In this document: piece after piece, positions 20,640 to 32,755 of the stretch
Position numbering within the stretch: position 1 is the first letter of the stretch
Layout: every line of letters starts with the position of its first letter
From: Girardinichthys multiradiatus
Taxonomy: Eukaryota; Chordata; Actinopteri; Cyprinodontiformes; Goodeidae
Direction: 5' to 3'
Assembly: GCF_021462225.1 (NCBI RefSeq)
Contig: NC_061812.1
Coordinates: 46,109,363 to 46,173,362, forward strand
DNA length: 64,000 nucleotides
Notes under the pieces: generated by a model
What the model saw: only the letters and a program-made list of their open reading frames with translations
Told to the model about the DNA's origin: nothing
Databases searched by the model: none
Made by a program: the position numbers and the translations under genes

Positions 20640-21890
20640 GCCCAAAAGGGCGGTGGTATTAGGACAGTAATGACAGTAAGGGATGAGCCAAGCTCTGACA
20701 TAACTGAACAGCAAAACTCTGCACTCATGTAAGAAATTCCCACAATTTCTTAAAATACAAGAATTTATTAACAAAAATAAGTCAATGCAAAGTCAAACAT
20801 TTCAATCAACAAACTCTTTACTATACTAGAACGATCCAACTAAACTACCAAGCAAAATTAATAAGGAAGACCAATGAACTATATACAATATGAACAAGAG
20901 AATCAAAGATGGTTAAAAACCATGAGCAATAAAATGATGCAACATTACCATTCAATGTTATTTATGTCTGAGAACCAATGATTATCTTGAAGAATCTGGA
21001 AATGAAGTAAAGGTAGTCTTGGAACTAACTTAGACAATAATTGGTATACCTTCAAGCAACCATTATTTCAATAAAATAATATTTTAAAGAATGATTTGCT
21101 GAACAAAACCAACCTTCTGGATGACACATTTTATATGGTGTTTAATGAGCTGCCTTTATTTAGCACAATAATAAAAGGAAATATTTGAATAAGAACCAAA
21201 CCTTTCTGGATAAATGGGTCTTAATGGGTCCTAAGTCACGTGTTACCTTAGCTGTTGAATCTAAGAAATGAAGCTTATAGCTTGTTATACTAACTTTAAA
21301 AACAATACTGAACACCTCATTAGTTGAGCAACTAGTCTGCTAGCACTTAGTTGAGTTTTCTCAACACAAACAGGAAACAAACATCATTAGATGAATATTA
21401 TTTAGATTATTTCACGCTAAACTAATCTTCTCTGCCCAAACATCACCTCTTAGGTGAACATCCAAAGGAAAAGGTTTCCGGACGATGAGTTGAGGGAAGT
21501 CCAGTTATCTACGTGTGGAAATTAAAGGGACTAGCAATGGAGCTAATCTCAGTAGCTGTGAGGGGGGGGGGGTTGACTGTTTAGCTAGCCCGGCCAAACC
21601 GTACAACAAAGGCATTTTCGGCTCCTTCAGTGGGGGTAGCTCCCACTACCTGGACGTGCAAGCAGGAAGGTGTGCAATGCGATCACGGCCTTCTTTTCCA
21701 GGCTGTGGGGAAAAATCTGCTCCAATTGGGGCGGCTTCTGGAGGCCTAAGAAGAAAAGTCAAGACACGCTTGCCTTATTACTACACCATTTTTCTGAATG
21801 AATGCCGGATACTTGAACAGCAAATCATTACTTAACTTTGTTGCATACGATGGTAGTCACTTTTGGATTTAAGTTGCTACCACCAGTTGG
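20640..21890. other. Uncharacterised AT-rich stretch
   Basis: No supported coding region. The A-rich segment TTATTAACAAAAATAAGTCAATGC near 20765-20790 and the GGGGGGGGGG run at 21560-21571 are simple-sequence features. It may include an unrecognised LTR. Confidence 0.3.
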
Positions 21891-21892
21891 TG

Positions 21893-23200
21893 TTGAAGCG
21901 ATTCTGGCAACCCATCCTCCTGGGGACTCCTGGGTTTGGACTCTTTCAATCACCCAGGCTGAAGTCACCGAGGTGGATAAAAAGCTCCACGGTGGCAGGG
22001 CTTTGGAGGTGGATGAGATCCGCCCTGAGTACCTCAAGTCTCTGGATGTTGTGTGGGCTGTCATGGTTGACACGCTTCTTCAACATTGCGTGGTGGTCGA
22101 GGACAGTGCCTCTGGACTGGCAGACTGGGGTTGTGGTTCCCCATCATAAGAAGGTTGACCGGAGGGTGTGTTCGACTGTGTCCCTCGTGGTGCCCTGCGG
22201 GGGGTGCTCCAGGAGTATGGAGTCACAGGCCTTTTATTAGGGGCCATCAGGTCTCTGTACAAGCGGAGCAGGAGTTTGGTCCAAATTGCCGGCACTAAGT
22301 CATACCTGTTCCCGGTGCATGTTGAGCTCCGGCAGGGCTGCCCTTTGTCAGTGGTCCTTTTCATAACTTTTATGGACAGGATTTCTAGACGCAGCCAAGG
22401 GCTGGAGGGGGTCTGGTTTGGGTACCAGTGGATTTTGTCTCTTCTTTTTGCAGATGACGTGGTCCTGTTGGCCCCCTCTAGCCAAGACCTACAGCATGTA
22501 TTGGGGCAATTTGCAGCCGAGTGTGAAGCAGCTGGTTTGAAGATCAGCTCCTCCAAGTCCAAGGGCATGGTTCGCAACTGGAAAAGTATGGCTTGTCCTC
22601 TTCAGGTTGGAGGGGAGTTTCTGTCTCAAGTAGAGGAGTTTCTTGGGGTCTTGTTCACGAGTGAGGGGAGAATGGAGCGGGTGATCGACAAACGGATCGG
22701 TGTGGCTGCCGCAGTAATGGGGATGCTGTGCCGGTGAAGAGAGAGCTGAGCCGAAAAGCGACGCTCTCGATTTACCAGTCTACATTCCTACCCACACCTA
22801 TGGCCATGAATGATAGAACGAGATCCCGGATACAGGCAGCTGAAATGAGCTTTCTCTGGGTGGCCGGGCACCCCCTTAGAGATAGGATGAGGGGCTCAGC
22901 CATCCGAGAGAGGCTCGAAGTAGAGCCGCTGCTCCTCCACATTGAGAAGAGCCAGTTGAGAAGGCTCAAGCAACTATACCGGATGCCTCCTGGATGCCTT
23001 CCTTATGAGGTGGGCCCAGGGTACGGCCCAGGACACGCTGGACGGACTATGTCTCTCGGCTTGAACTCCCAGCCTTTAACTCCCCCCGAAGAGCTGGAGG
23101 AGGTGTTTGGGACATCAGGGTGTCTGTATTGAGTCTGCTGCCCCCGCAACCCAATCCCGGATGAAGCGGAAGACGACGAGTACAAGTACGAGCTGCAGCT
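21893..23200 (+). mobile_element. Rex3 (RTE-clade LINE), copy 1, internally deleted
   Basis: Starts with KRFWQ from the endonuclease-RT linker. After a deletion in which the RT N-domain is skipped (near 22165), it holds the RT palm: LRQGCPLSVVLF, then LLFADDVVLLAPSS (catalytic YxDD-type box as FADD, about 22448-22490), QVGGEF and the thumb. The nucleotide blocks GGCAGGGCTGCCCTTTGTCA and CTGGCAGACTGGGG correspond to conserved Rex3 sites. A 570-bp open segment spans 22168-22737; other parts are frameshifted. The 5' end is truncated. Confidence 0.8.
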
Positions 23201-23821
23201 GTCTGGAGTGGACCACGTTAACTTTAATTGGACATTGCATAACAAGCAAACTTGGTTCACCTTTGGAAAAGAAAACAGTCAACAGCTGCTTTCCCTCATT
23301 CCATCTTCATTCTTTTTCTTTCCTCTCTTTCTTCTTTTGATACCCCCTTTTTGGTTAGGATGATGTCTAGCCCCCAGGTCATTCAATCTGGGCTCATTGA
23401 CGTTACACTTGTCTCCAGTTACTGTCAGGCAGACTAAACTATTATGCGCCTCCAAGAGGATGCCCCCAGAAGGTCCAATATCTTGGGTGGACAGTGACAT
23501 AAAGTTCATTTTCTGAGTTGATGTTATCACTATATTTGAAATAAATTATGACACCAATTAATTGGAGGGCCTGGTTCATTCAAAATAAACATCAAAGAAA
23601 AAAGTCAGGATTTTCATGGGCCCATCTTCCTATTCGGGCTCTGGGTAGTCAGGTTCACGTTTCCTCCCACTACCATGCTCATTCCGGCAGCAGCAGGTGA
23701 GACTAGGGAGCATCTTCTCTTGTACAAGATAAATAAGCACTGCTGCCTGCCAGGGGTGTGTTCTCTCTGCTTTCCTCTTCGTTCAAATGATTGCATCTTA
23801 GCAGACCTGTCTGTGAAATTC

Positions 23822-24490
23822 TTTGCTTGCAGATGACACCACTGTTATTGGTTTGATCCAGGATAGTGATGAGTCTGCATACAGAAAGGAGGTAGATCGG
23901 CTGGTACACTGGTGTGGTCAGAACCACCTTAAAACTTAACCCACTTAAGACTGTGGGGATGATGGTGTACCTTCGGATAACACTACCCCCACACATACCC
24001 TCACCATCCTCAAAGTCACTGTATCTGTTGTGGATCACCTGTCTTAGTCCATCTCAGTGTGGTTTGGCTCATCCACAAAACAGGTCCACAGAGAGAACTA
24101 TATAGTCCTTCGTACAGAAAAAGGGCAGCTAAAATCTCTGCAGACCCTACACACCCTGCGCACAAACCGTTTAGGCTTTTACCTTCAGGTCGGGTCTAAA
24201 GAGCAAGTACTGTTTGCTAAAACCAGCCACCACAGAGACAGTTTCTTCCCCCAGCCTGTTTCTCTGTTGAACACTTGACAGTCACAGTTCCAGAACAACA
24301 CCATGCTTACTTGAAATGATCTCACATTATCTTTTCTTGTAAAGTCACTATATGTGTATATATGTACATTTAAAAGATAGTTTTTATTTACATTTATTTA
24401 TTCTAATAAAAAAACTTCACTCAGAGCAAAGTGTGCCGGAGTCAAATTCCTTGTCTGACTGCACAAACTTGGCAATAAAGCTCATTCACA
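23822..24490 (+). mobile_element. L2/Rex1-group LINE 3' fragment
   Basis: Begins with a reverse transcriptase remnant FADDTTVIGLIQDSDESAYRKEVD and WCGQNHLK before a stop, then deleted C-terminal pieces. It ends in the UTR CTTGGCAATAAAGCTCATTC, like the tail at 46410-46430. Closely related to the LINE at 44342-46450. Confidence 0.7.
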
Positions 24491-25035
24491 TTTATCAAAC
24501 AAAAATTAAACATAAATGAAAAACTTTGTTAAAAACTAAAAACATCTACAAAACATACATTAAAAACCACTGCCCAGACATTTAAGGGGTGTGTCCATTC
24601 CTTTGCACATCTTCAGTTGCTTAATGTTGTCAACCAATGGCAAAAAACCATGAGGTTACTGCACACTCAGTTCTTTATTTATGTATATGTCTCCCAGATA
24701 AAACCTAAAGAATGTTATTTTTACTAAGGTTTGATTGAGCATTTACAATAGGAACAAAGTCTGGCATTTGCTGATCTACTGTACTCTATTTCTGGTGAGG
24801 GTGACAAAGCTGAGAAAAAGCACACTAACTATCTTTACACCTGTGGGGCCATGATTAATGCAATTATGGCACAAATAAAGTGCCTGTGACAAGCTTTTTC
24901 CCACAAATGCAGAAATTGAAAGAAAAATATATATAATATGGAACTTACATCAAAGAGGAAGTCTCTAGTCATTCAATGTGTAAGCGTCAACAATAAACGG
25001 TTAAGGTAGAAGCCAAGTTGCGTTAAAAACAGGGT

Positions 25036-25620
25036 TAATATGGTGAAACAGTGCATTGCTGATGATGGCAGCAATACTACGACAGAAGCCATTGGTCTGC
25101 ACTATTTTCCTGAAGCGAAGCAAGAGGATCAGAGCTGCCTGGATCAAAGCTGAAAAACTGAAAAACTTGTTTGAAGCAAACTGCTTCGAACAAGAAACCT
25201 CTGAGATTGCAAGAGAAATTATGTCAGGGGTAGGAACATCTACCAGACGGAAAATTTTGAAAGCAGATGCTACGCTCTGCTGTTCAATGCATCGGATGTG
25301 AAAAGATTGCCAAAGAAAAGGTTGTTGTTTCTGTTTCTAAACGGGTCAAGGTTCAGCAGGTAAGAACACTTCCTTGTCACAAAATTACATTTAGATATCG
25401 GTCTGGTCTACTGCAAGCTTGGAGAAGCTCCAAGAACCATACGCAGAGCGTGCAATAAAAGCCAGTGATAAATGTGGTAGCTTGTCCAAAACAACTCTTT
25501 CTGCTGAGGTTAAAGCAGTTAAATTGCTTCATTTTCCGTTTTATGCATCCAGATATTTTAATGTTTGTTCTACAATGAATGAGTACACTGAGTGGGGCAA
25601 AGCTATATTTGTTGCTTAAT
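25036..25620 (+). pseudogene. Degraded coding-like region, possibly THAP-related
   Basis: From ATG at 25041 a frame reads MVKQCIADDGSNTTTEAIGL then HYFPEA, and a second frame continues KRIRAAWIKAEKLKN. The spacing of Cys, HYFP and R-x-x-W is reminiscent of the first half of a THAP zinc-finger domain, but the later Cys/His pair is not convincing. Further open pieces follow at 25267-25619 in other frames. Such domains are found in P-element-like transposons and host proteins. The region is clearly broken and the identification is weak. Confidence 0.25.
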
Positions 25621-25691
25621 TTGATGCATTTAAGGTTTATTCGCTCGGTTTATAATACCCATTTATTAATATAGCGAGATCTAGTTTGTCT

Positions 25692-25830
25692 TTAGAATCA
25701 GAATCAGAAAAGCTTTATTGCCAAGTACGTTTTTGGACATACAAGGAATTTGTTTTGGCGTAGTCGGTGCAATACAGTACAAATTAAACAGTATAAACAT
25801 ATCTACAATATAATATAAATATAGTGAATT
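25692..25830 (-). mobile_element. LINE 3' tail fragment, minus strand
   Basis: GAATCAGAATCAGAAAAGCTTTATTGCCAAGTACG is the reverse complement of the LINE 3' end at 46310-46445, including the GATTCT repeats. Confidence 0.85.
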
Positions 25831-26532
25831 ATTTTGAAAATCTGGACGTTGTTCTCGTTCTGTTTCCTAGTGGTGCAGTATTATTCATGCATAATGACTC
25901 TGGCCATACTCCATCATCTGGCAAAAATAGACTTTGATCAAATTAGAGGGTGTTCCGCACGCTGCAGCACTTGTGCTCTGCCATCTGATGAAAACTTTCT
26001 TCTCCAAACTCTGAATCACTTTCTGTATCTATAGAAATATCAGATTGTTCGCTGCTGTGTTCCTGGCCATTGTAGCAGCAGTCAGTTTATGTGCGGGGGT
26101 TCCCCTTTGACGTCATAAAAGAGCGCAACATATTTACTAAGGAGAAATCTAAAAATTATTTTATAGTGACATTTATGACCATATATCTCAACTGGCATGA
26201 ATTTACTTTTTAAAATAATGTATCATTGTTTCCTTTCCATAAATGTAATTGGATTTATTATAAAACTTTGATGTCACAGGCACTTTAAAGCATCGGCTGG
26301 TATACTGGTGTAGTGGACTACACCTACTGAGATTCTTACTGAGTAAGTCCAACATCAAGTGTTCTATACAACAAACCGTACTTGACTTTACAAACCAACA
26401 TAACTTTGATAAAGAAGAGACAACCAGCAATACCTGCTCCCCACCCCACACACAGTGGCACTCACCTGATGCTCTTCATTAAACCTTTACTTCATTAGTC
26501 CTACATTGTACTCTGCCTTTACAAGTTAAAAG

Positions 26533-26537
26533 GTTTT

Positions 26538-26569
<32 letters not shown>

Positions 26570-26590
26570 GCTTCCTTGCTTGCTTGCTTT
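26533..26590. repeat. TTTC/TTGC microsatellite
   Basis: About ten TTTC tetramers followed by TTGC/TTCC variants. Confidence 0.95.
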
Positions 26591-26739
26591 CTGCATTGCA
26601 TGTTGGGAGTGTGTTGGTGGCAAAGTTGCTGCATGTTGTGAGACTGAGTGAAAGAGACAACATTTTGCTTCTAGATGCTTTTTCATATAACCTATTGTTT
26701 TTCCTAATACTTTTCATTGGCACTGAATTTAAATTGCAT

Positions 26740-28490
26740 GGTTGTAGTGGAGTTTTTAGCGTTTATAGTGCTGTTTGTTTGTGGGCATGGCATCTCCAGG
26801 GGCATCGCCCCTCTCTTTAAGGAATGGGATAGGGTCCAGCCTGACCTGTCAATCCCAGTTGAGACTGTTGTCCTGGCTGTTGGAGATATTGTTGGTCACA
26901 GTATCTTAGTTTATACATAAATAGGGGAGCAGTGATTTCTTTAAAGAGGAGCGTTTTGTGACTGAGCTTGTTAGTGGGGTGACAGTAAATGGAGAGTACC
27001 TGTAGGTTTCTCCACTTGCAGTGCCCTCCACCTGGGTTATTTCAGGTGTACTGCCATTTATCCCCAATGAAGCACTGGAGAAAGAGCTCCAGCATTTTAG
27101 GAAGCTTGCCAGTGGTTTAAAATCTTTGGGTTTATGATGTAAAAAGGAAAAACTAAAACTTGTCAAGTCTTTTAGGAAGCAAGTTGCCTCACGTTTTTAA
27201 AACTCTCGTACAAGCTGGAAGTTTATTTTAGGGTAAAACATGAAGAAGGTTCTTATATGAGTCTTTCAAGCACCATAAACAACAAAGCAGTGCTGCCAGC
27301 AGCTGAGGTAACAGAGGCCCAACCTGTGGCTGAAGCTGCACAGGTAGAAGACATGGACACTGATTCAGACAGTGTTTCAATCGCTAACTTCCAAACGTTG
27401 TGCGATTATTTGTACACTGTGGAGGAAATCAACATTTCCTTAATGAAACTTTTGGAAAACATGTTAGTGTTGTTGACTATTTCCCTTATGCAGAAAAACA
27501 TATCAAGACCTCTCTAATGTTACAGAAAATAGCACGTTTTGAAATGCTTGATTAAAGAAATGTTTCTGTTTAAAAAAGCACATGACAAATGTACGAAAAC
27601 ATTTATTAGCAAATAAAGGAAAAGGTTCAAAACGGTTCAAAATTCTCACACGAGAATATGATTATGGTACACTCGGTGATCATCTTTCTACTGTGTCTAT
27701 CTGTCCTCCCTCTCCATTACACCTATATGTATAACAATAGGGTGGGCTCATTAAATATCAATGGTGGGAGGGATCCACAGAAAATGATTGTTAAGATATA
27801 TATGATCATTCTAAAAAAGCTTGATGTTGTGTTTTTTGCAAGAAACACATACAGATTGTGAAAATGAGGTAGAGTGGGGTTTGAGCTGGAAAGGGAAGCA
27901 TTTTATTTTTACCAGGACTTGATGTTAACATAATTTCCTGTACTGAGTTGGTACCAGCCAGGGTGCTGGTGATTAGGGGACAAATGAAAAGTTTTTCTTT
28001 TTGTGTCATTAATGTTTATTGCCCCAAACCAGGGGGGGGGGGGGACCCCATCTTCCGTCATCTTCTAAACTAGCTCAGATTGCATCACAACTTAATTTGA
28101 TTAGTGCTTGGAGGCTGGAACAGCATCAGGTTAAACATTAGACATGGGTAAAAAATAAGGATGGTACGGTGAGTGGGGCTGGGTTAGGCAAATTCTACAT
28201 TTCAGACACCCAGATAAATAGACTATCCAACTGCTTAATTTGTCAGGTTGGTTTTTGTAACCACTATTAATTCTACCTGGACTTCCTGACTTTAGATACT
28301 GTGTAAATTGCACTAGATGCAGCTGTTACTGGCATTTCAACCAAAAATTACTCCAAGACATAAGTTTTTTGTCAAAACTTTGCAGCTATTGAAGGAAAGA
28401 AATTCAGATTTCACATCCTTAACTGATTGGTGGGAGTTTGGAAATGCTGCAATAAGAATCTTTTGCCAGCAATATACAAACATTCTACAG
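26740..28490 (+). pseudogene. Tx1-like L1 LINE: ORF1 and start of ORF2, interrupted
   Basis: ORF1 remnants: PVETVVLAVGD; then SGVLPFIPNEALEKELQHF and FRKLASGLKSLGL (about 27030-27140), the RRM-like region of fish Tx1 ORF1; then TVEEIN, VVDYFPYAEKHIK (about 27415-27510). ORF2 begins near 27745 with LNINGGRDPQKM and an endonuclease segment with DVVFF before a stop. Later pieces (LISAWRLE, WVKNKDG) continue to about 28490, where the split-repeat element starts. Many stops and frameshifts. The continuation is at 33360. Confidence 0.65.
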
Positions 28491-28494
28491 TAAA

Positions 28495-28659
28495 AATCTG
28501 GAAGACTCACCCCCTCCACTGCTCCGTTCAATGACTCCACTATGCGTCCCCGCTCCAGCCAGTCAGCATCGAGTCCGCATTTCCTCTTGAGCCAATCACT
28601 GTCCAAGGCTCTGTTAAAAATTTTCACTCACGGACCTCCTCGCTCTTCAAGCTGAGCTG
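28495..28659 (+). repeat. Split direct repeat A1
   Basis: About 165 bp, matching A2 (32938-33103) with scattered substitutions, for example CCTCCACTGCTCCG versus CCTCCTTTGCTCTG. Confidence 0.85.
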
Positions 28660-28714
28660 CAATGATCAGCTGCGTTATGTCCACTACGACTCTGGCAACT
28701 TAGCCGGTTCCTCC

Positions 28715-29691
28715 TTGCACTTTTTCGTGACGGATCCTCGCCCTCCTTCCTCCTTTTCCGCTCGTAGGACTGTTCGCCTGGCTTCCCTCATCTCATCTCA
28801 GGCGCTTTCCAGCAAGTGGAAAGTGAACCACTCTTTCAATTCTCCTGCTGAGCGTCGCAGAGGTCGCCCTGCCTCTACCCTGGCTCCCACCATCGCACCC
28901 GTCCCGGCTTCTGCAGCATTTCTCCTCCGATCTTCCTTACACACCCAGGCATCGACGTCTTCTTCTACTCCGGCCATCCCACAAACTTCTGTGCTTCGTT
29001 CATCTCGTCCATGGATTCTCTCTAGCGCTCCAAATCATCCATTCTCAGCTTCTACGCTAGTTCACTTCCTACTCTGCCACGTCAGCACTTCCTCTTCTCC
29101 GCTCCGCGTTCAACCCACTTCGGCTCCTCCCACTGACATTCACCATAGCAACGCTATGGTAAATGTCAGTGGGAGGCTATCCCTGGCTCGTCTCTAAGGG
29201 TGAGATGTATCACTTCATTTTATTTTCTCTACGGTTTCCACATTCATATGCCTTTTAAGAATGCTGTGTTCCCCACTCCTATTTTACATTCAGGTAGATC
29301 ATATACTCCCATGCATTCTAACATTTCGCTCAGGGTCCGCTCCAAATCCTGCAAGGGCAGCTCATTTATCGTTTCTCTAATTTTACCATCTCCCGAGGGC
29401 AACCACTGTGTCGCCTCCACTGATGGCTTTACTGCTATGTTTAAATCATCTCATCCCACCTTAATAAAAATCTCCCCTTTGGCAAGCTTGCGGCCGCCTT
29501 TAAGCATTTCAGAGACTTTTACTGCTCAGCTAGCCAATTATTCGTCCCTCATCGTCGACCTACATTTCAAACATGGCTTCCCGATTTTTCTATCAGCATC
29601 ACAATCCTTCTCCACCAAAGCTGCATCCACCCTCGTTCGGTCAGGAGTCTGCCTAGACTGGTCTTTCCTCGCCGCTGAAATTTTATCATGA
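28715..29691 (+). pseudogene. Putative gag-like region of the tyrosine-recombinase element
   Basis: Two consecutive frames (to 29197 and from 29200 to 29691) encode Ser/Pro/Thr-rich proteins. The second has QLANYSSLIVDLHFKHGF and a following LVRSGVCLDWSF. They occupy the position of the structural (gag-like) ORF of Ngaro/DIRS elements, but I see no diagnostic motif, and they could be two parts of one frameshifted ORF. The first ORF starts at a non-ATG codon, so a true start is not defined. An inverted repeat (29126-29176) sits at the end of the first frame. Confidence 0.35.
29126..29176. repeat. Inverted repeat / hairpin, 24-bp arms, 3-bp loop
   Basis: CCTCCCACTGACATTCACCA continues to the loop AAC at 29150-29152, and the right arm 29153-29176 is its complement with one C-A mismatch. 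Confidence 0.9.
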
Positions 29692-29949
29692 CGCAAGCCA
29701 CCTCCTGATTCCTGCGGCTCAGTCGGCCATCAGAGCGCTCTTATTCTCTCTTCCTTTCTTCCAACACTCCTGCCCGCTAAACTTAAACTGCTGGCTTCCT
29801 GTTCCAGTCTCCTTACGAACTGGAATGGTATCTCGTTCTTTTACGGCAACGTTGTTCTCTCGGCTAACTCGTTTCAGTTTTTACGGCCTGCAGTCCCGGT
29901 TGAAAAAATGGTCTCTCAAACGGCTATTTGACAATCCTTTATTGACAGA

Positions 29950-30680
29950 GCCTTGCATGTGTCACACATCATAAGAGCTAAACATTTACAGAACTTAAAT
30001 ACCTTTAGTAACTCTAACAATATGCTGCTTTTAACCTTTTGTTGCCTTTTATTATTTACCATAAATTAATTTTTTACTTCAAATTATTACAACCCCTTTT
30101 ATCCTTGTCAATCTTTCCTATGAGTGCTTTTACCTTGCTTTTTACCTTTACCACATATATTTACTAAACTTGTAACCATCGCCTTCTATATTTTCCCTGT
30201 ATTAAAAATAAAATAAAATTCATAATATTTTAACTGTCTGTGAGTTCATATAACTTATAAATTGAAACTAGTAAACCTTAGTAGTGCATTAGTGTGACCA
30301 ACTTACCGAAGATATTTTCACCCTCTTCTAGCGGGGGAAAGAAAAAAAAAAAAAGCTACATCAAACAGTTTGACTTTTTGCTCCATAGATATCTAAATAT
30401 TCATCTACAAATTCGAACACTGTACCAACTTTGTTCCCTTATCAACCAGGCACTAAGGAACAATTTACTGTGTCAATATTCTTCTTAACTATATCTTTCC
30501 CATTATAATCGTGAAGCACACTTTCTCTCTGCACACTGCACACTGGGTCGGCACTGCTTGGTTCAGCTTGCGACAATCAATTTACAGCACCTTCCTAAGT
30601 GTTCTAAAAATATAAACATTAACTGCATGACTGCCACTGCAGAATAACAAACTCTTACAATTTATGAACAGACAATGTCA
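29950..30680. other. AT-rich stretch inside the tyrosine-recombinase element where RT is expected
   Basis: Stops in all frames, several TATA-like and A-rich runs, and no reverse transcriptase motif. RT has been deleted or replaced here. Confidence 0.4.
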
Positions 30681-30689
30681 GTAAGGTCA

Positions 30690-31110
30690 TTTTCACGGAT
30701 GTAGCTCCGTCTGTGGTTTTTATTTTTTTTTTTAGGGCAAATGGTTTGCCGACGTGTGGCCCTCCCCCTTTTCTCAGTCAGAATCTTCAGGATTCCATGA
30801 AATCATTCCCATCGCCTTGGCCTGTTGTGTCTGGGGCCGGTATTGGAAAAGAAAACGTATTGTTGCTTTAAGCAGCATGTGGAAGCTTCAAATAAAGGCC
30901 GTTCCTTCTCTAAGTTTGTCATGCCCTACCTCCGACACATAAACCTAGCAAGCAAACTCATCTAACTTCATTTCTGCTCATCATGTTCCAAGTTATTCTA
31001 ACTCAATCGCAGATGCTTTCTCTCGCTCCAAATTTCAAATCTTCAGCAGTCTCCTTCTAACCGTCAATGTTCAACCCACTCCTATTCCAACCCTTGAAGA
31101 CCTGAAACTG
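30690..31110 (+). pseudogene. RNase H remnant of the tyrosine-recombinase element
   Basis: Readable pieces: VIFTDVAPS (first catalytic-type Asp, about 30687-30713), then WFADVWPSPFS and EIIPIALACCVWG (helix with the Glu), and a final ISAHHVPSYSNSIADAFSR (about 30974-31030), the histidine-containing C-terminal block of DIRS/Ngaro RNase H. The pieces are in different frames, so the enzyme is not expressed. Confidence 0.6.
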
Positions 31111-31379
31111 GATTAATCCATTCTCTCCATTCTCTGCTCCAATTAGCAAAACCTACTGTGATTCAGATCTAGCTCCTTCCATCCAGATCATATTCTTTCG
31201 TCTGGCAAACTTTTTACTCTAAATACTGCCTCGCCCATTATACCCCTCTGTAACTAGTCCTCATTCAAACACCCCTGGCCTTCATAACCTTTGTTTTGAA
31301 CACCGCTGTTTTAAACTCCCTTATATCTGAAGCTTACTAGCAGGCATCAATTTCTTCACAAAATAACACCGGTCTGTAC

Positions 31380-31984
31380 CCGTTCCTGGCCTTTATTCAA
31401 ATTACGCTATTAAACTCCTCCTCAAAGGTATCGCTAATCATTCTATCCCTCAGCCCAATTCCCGAAGACCTGTTACGCTCCCTATCCTCAAATGTCATTA
31501 CAGCTCTTCTTTCTGGCCCTCTTTCCCCTTATCTAAATTCACGCCTTTCCAGTGCCTTTTCTAGCCTTCTATGGCTTTTTTAGGTTAAACGAATTACCTC
31601 CCCTAATAATTCATTTGATCCATCAGATACTTAGCCTTTTCGGACTTCAAGTTTTATCCTCACCACTTCAAAAATGTCTTTAAACATACCAAACGTCACA
31701 AATTCAGTCTGCCTAACATGCCCCTCTTTCTCACTTCAGAAGGGGCCTCATGACCGCCTCCTGGTTCCTCAAACATTTCAGACAAACTCTAGTCATTGCA
31801 ATCTGCCACCACTCAGTTTCCACGACATTCATTTAGAATAGGAGCAGTAATTATTGCTGCCACTCAAGGAGTTTCAAAAGCTTCTCTTCAACAACTCGGC
31901 CGCTGGTCATCTTCAGCTTTCTCATCCTATGTTCATCCAGATTTCCACTCTGTCTTAACTGCTCAACAATCTCTCAGTTCTTAG
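31380..31984 (+). pseudogene. Tyrosine recombinase, C-terminal part best preserved
   Basis: The last segment (about 31796-31984) contains RHSFRIGAVIIAATQG and LGRWSSSAFSSYVHPDF: the H-x-x-R box and the downstream tyrosine nucleophile region of tyrosine recombinases, ending normally at a TAG. Upstream, frameshifted fragments (LLWLFRLNEL, FSLPNMPLFL) fit the core domain. The enzyme would cut and rejoin the circular DNA form of the element. Stops upstream inactivate this copy. Confidence 0.65.
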
Positions 31985-32755
31985 GTAAGAACTTCTTGCA
32001 TTATCTGGTGGTGGATGGCCTCTAATTTAATTCAATTTGTCTTCATAGATAAAAATCAACCATCTAACTTAATCTCTGTTATCCCCATTTCTTTGAGGTC
32101 TGCAACCTCCAGCATTCGTCAGCCACAGTCAATCATTTCTCTCTCCCACCTCATCACTTCATTCTTCCCCTCTGCATGTACAGTCATGTCATCATTCTCT
32201 CTCTCTTTATCATTCTCATGCTTTTGCAATCTTATCTATCCCTCCCATGCCTCCGCGGCATTACGCATTCGTCATCTCGATGTCTCTGCGGCTCGAGTCG
32301 TCACCTCTTTTGCCTTGAATACTCGTTCATCAACCCCCCAATGCCTCCGCGGCATAACGCTATCTGCATCTCGATGCCTCTGCCGCTCGAGTCATCACTC
32401 ATGCTTTCTCAAACTCTTTCATCTTCCTATGTGCCTCCACCGCACGATCTGTTATTTTCATCCCTTTTTCAAGCTCATTCATCATTTTCACTGCCTAGCA
32501 CCCAGGCAGGCTCCCTATTTCCTTTCATTCCTCACCTGACTCTTTCCACCCCATGCACTCAAGCGTCACACTCCTTCCCTCCTCTTTCTGTCTAACTCAT
32601 CCCTTCATCAAGCCTGTCCAGCTCTCTCTTTCCCTTTCTTCTCGTAAGCCTGTCCTTCTCCCTATTAATCTCAATTCATTAATTATCCCTCCTGATGTTA
32701 TTTATGTCAAACAGTTCATTTATTGCAGCCTCGGCACGGCCTCTGCCTTTTGGGG

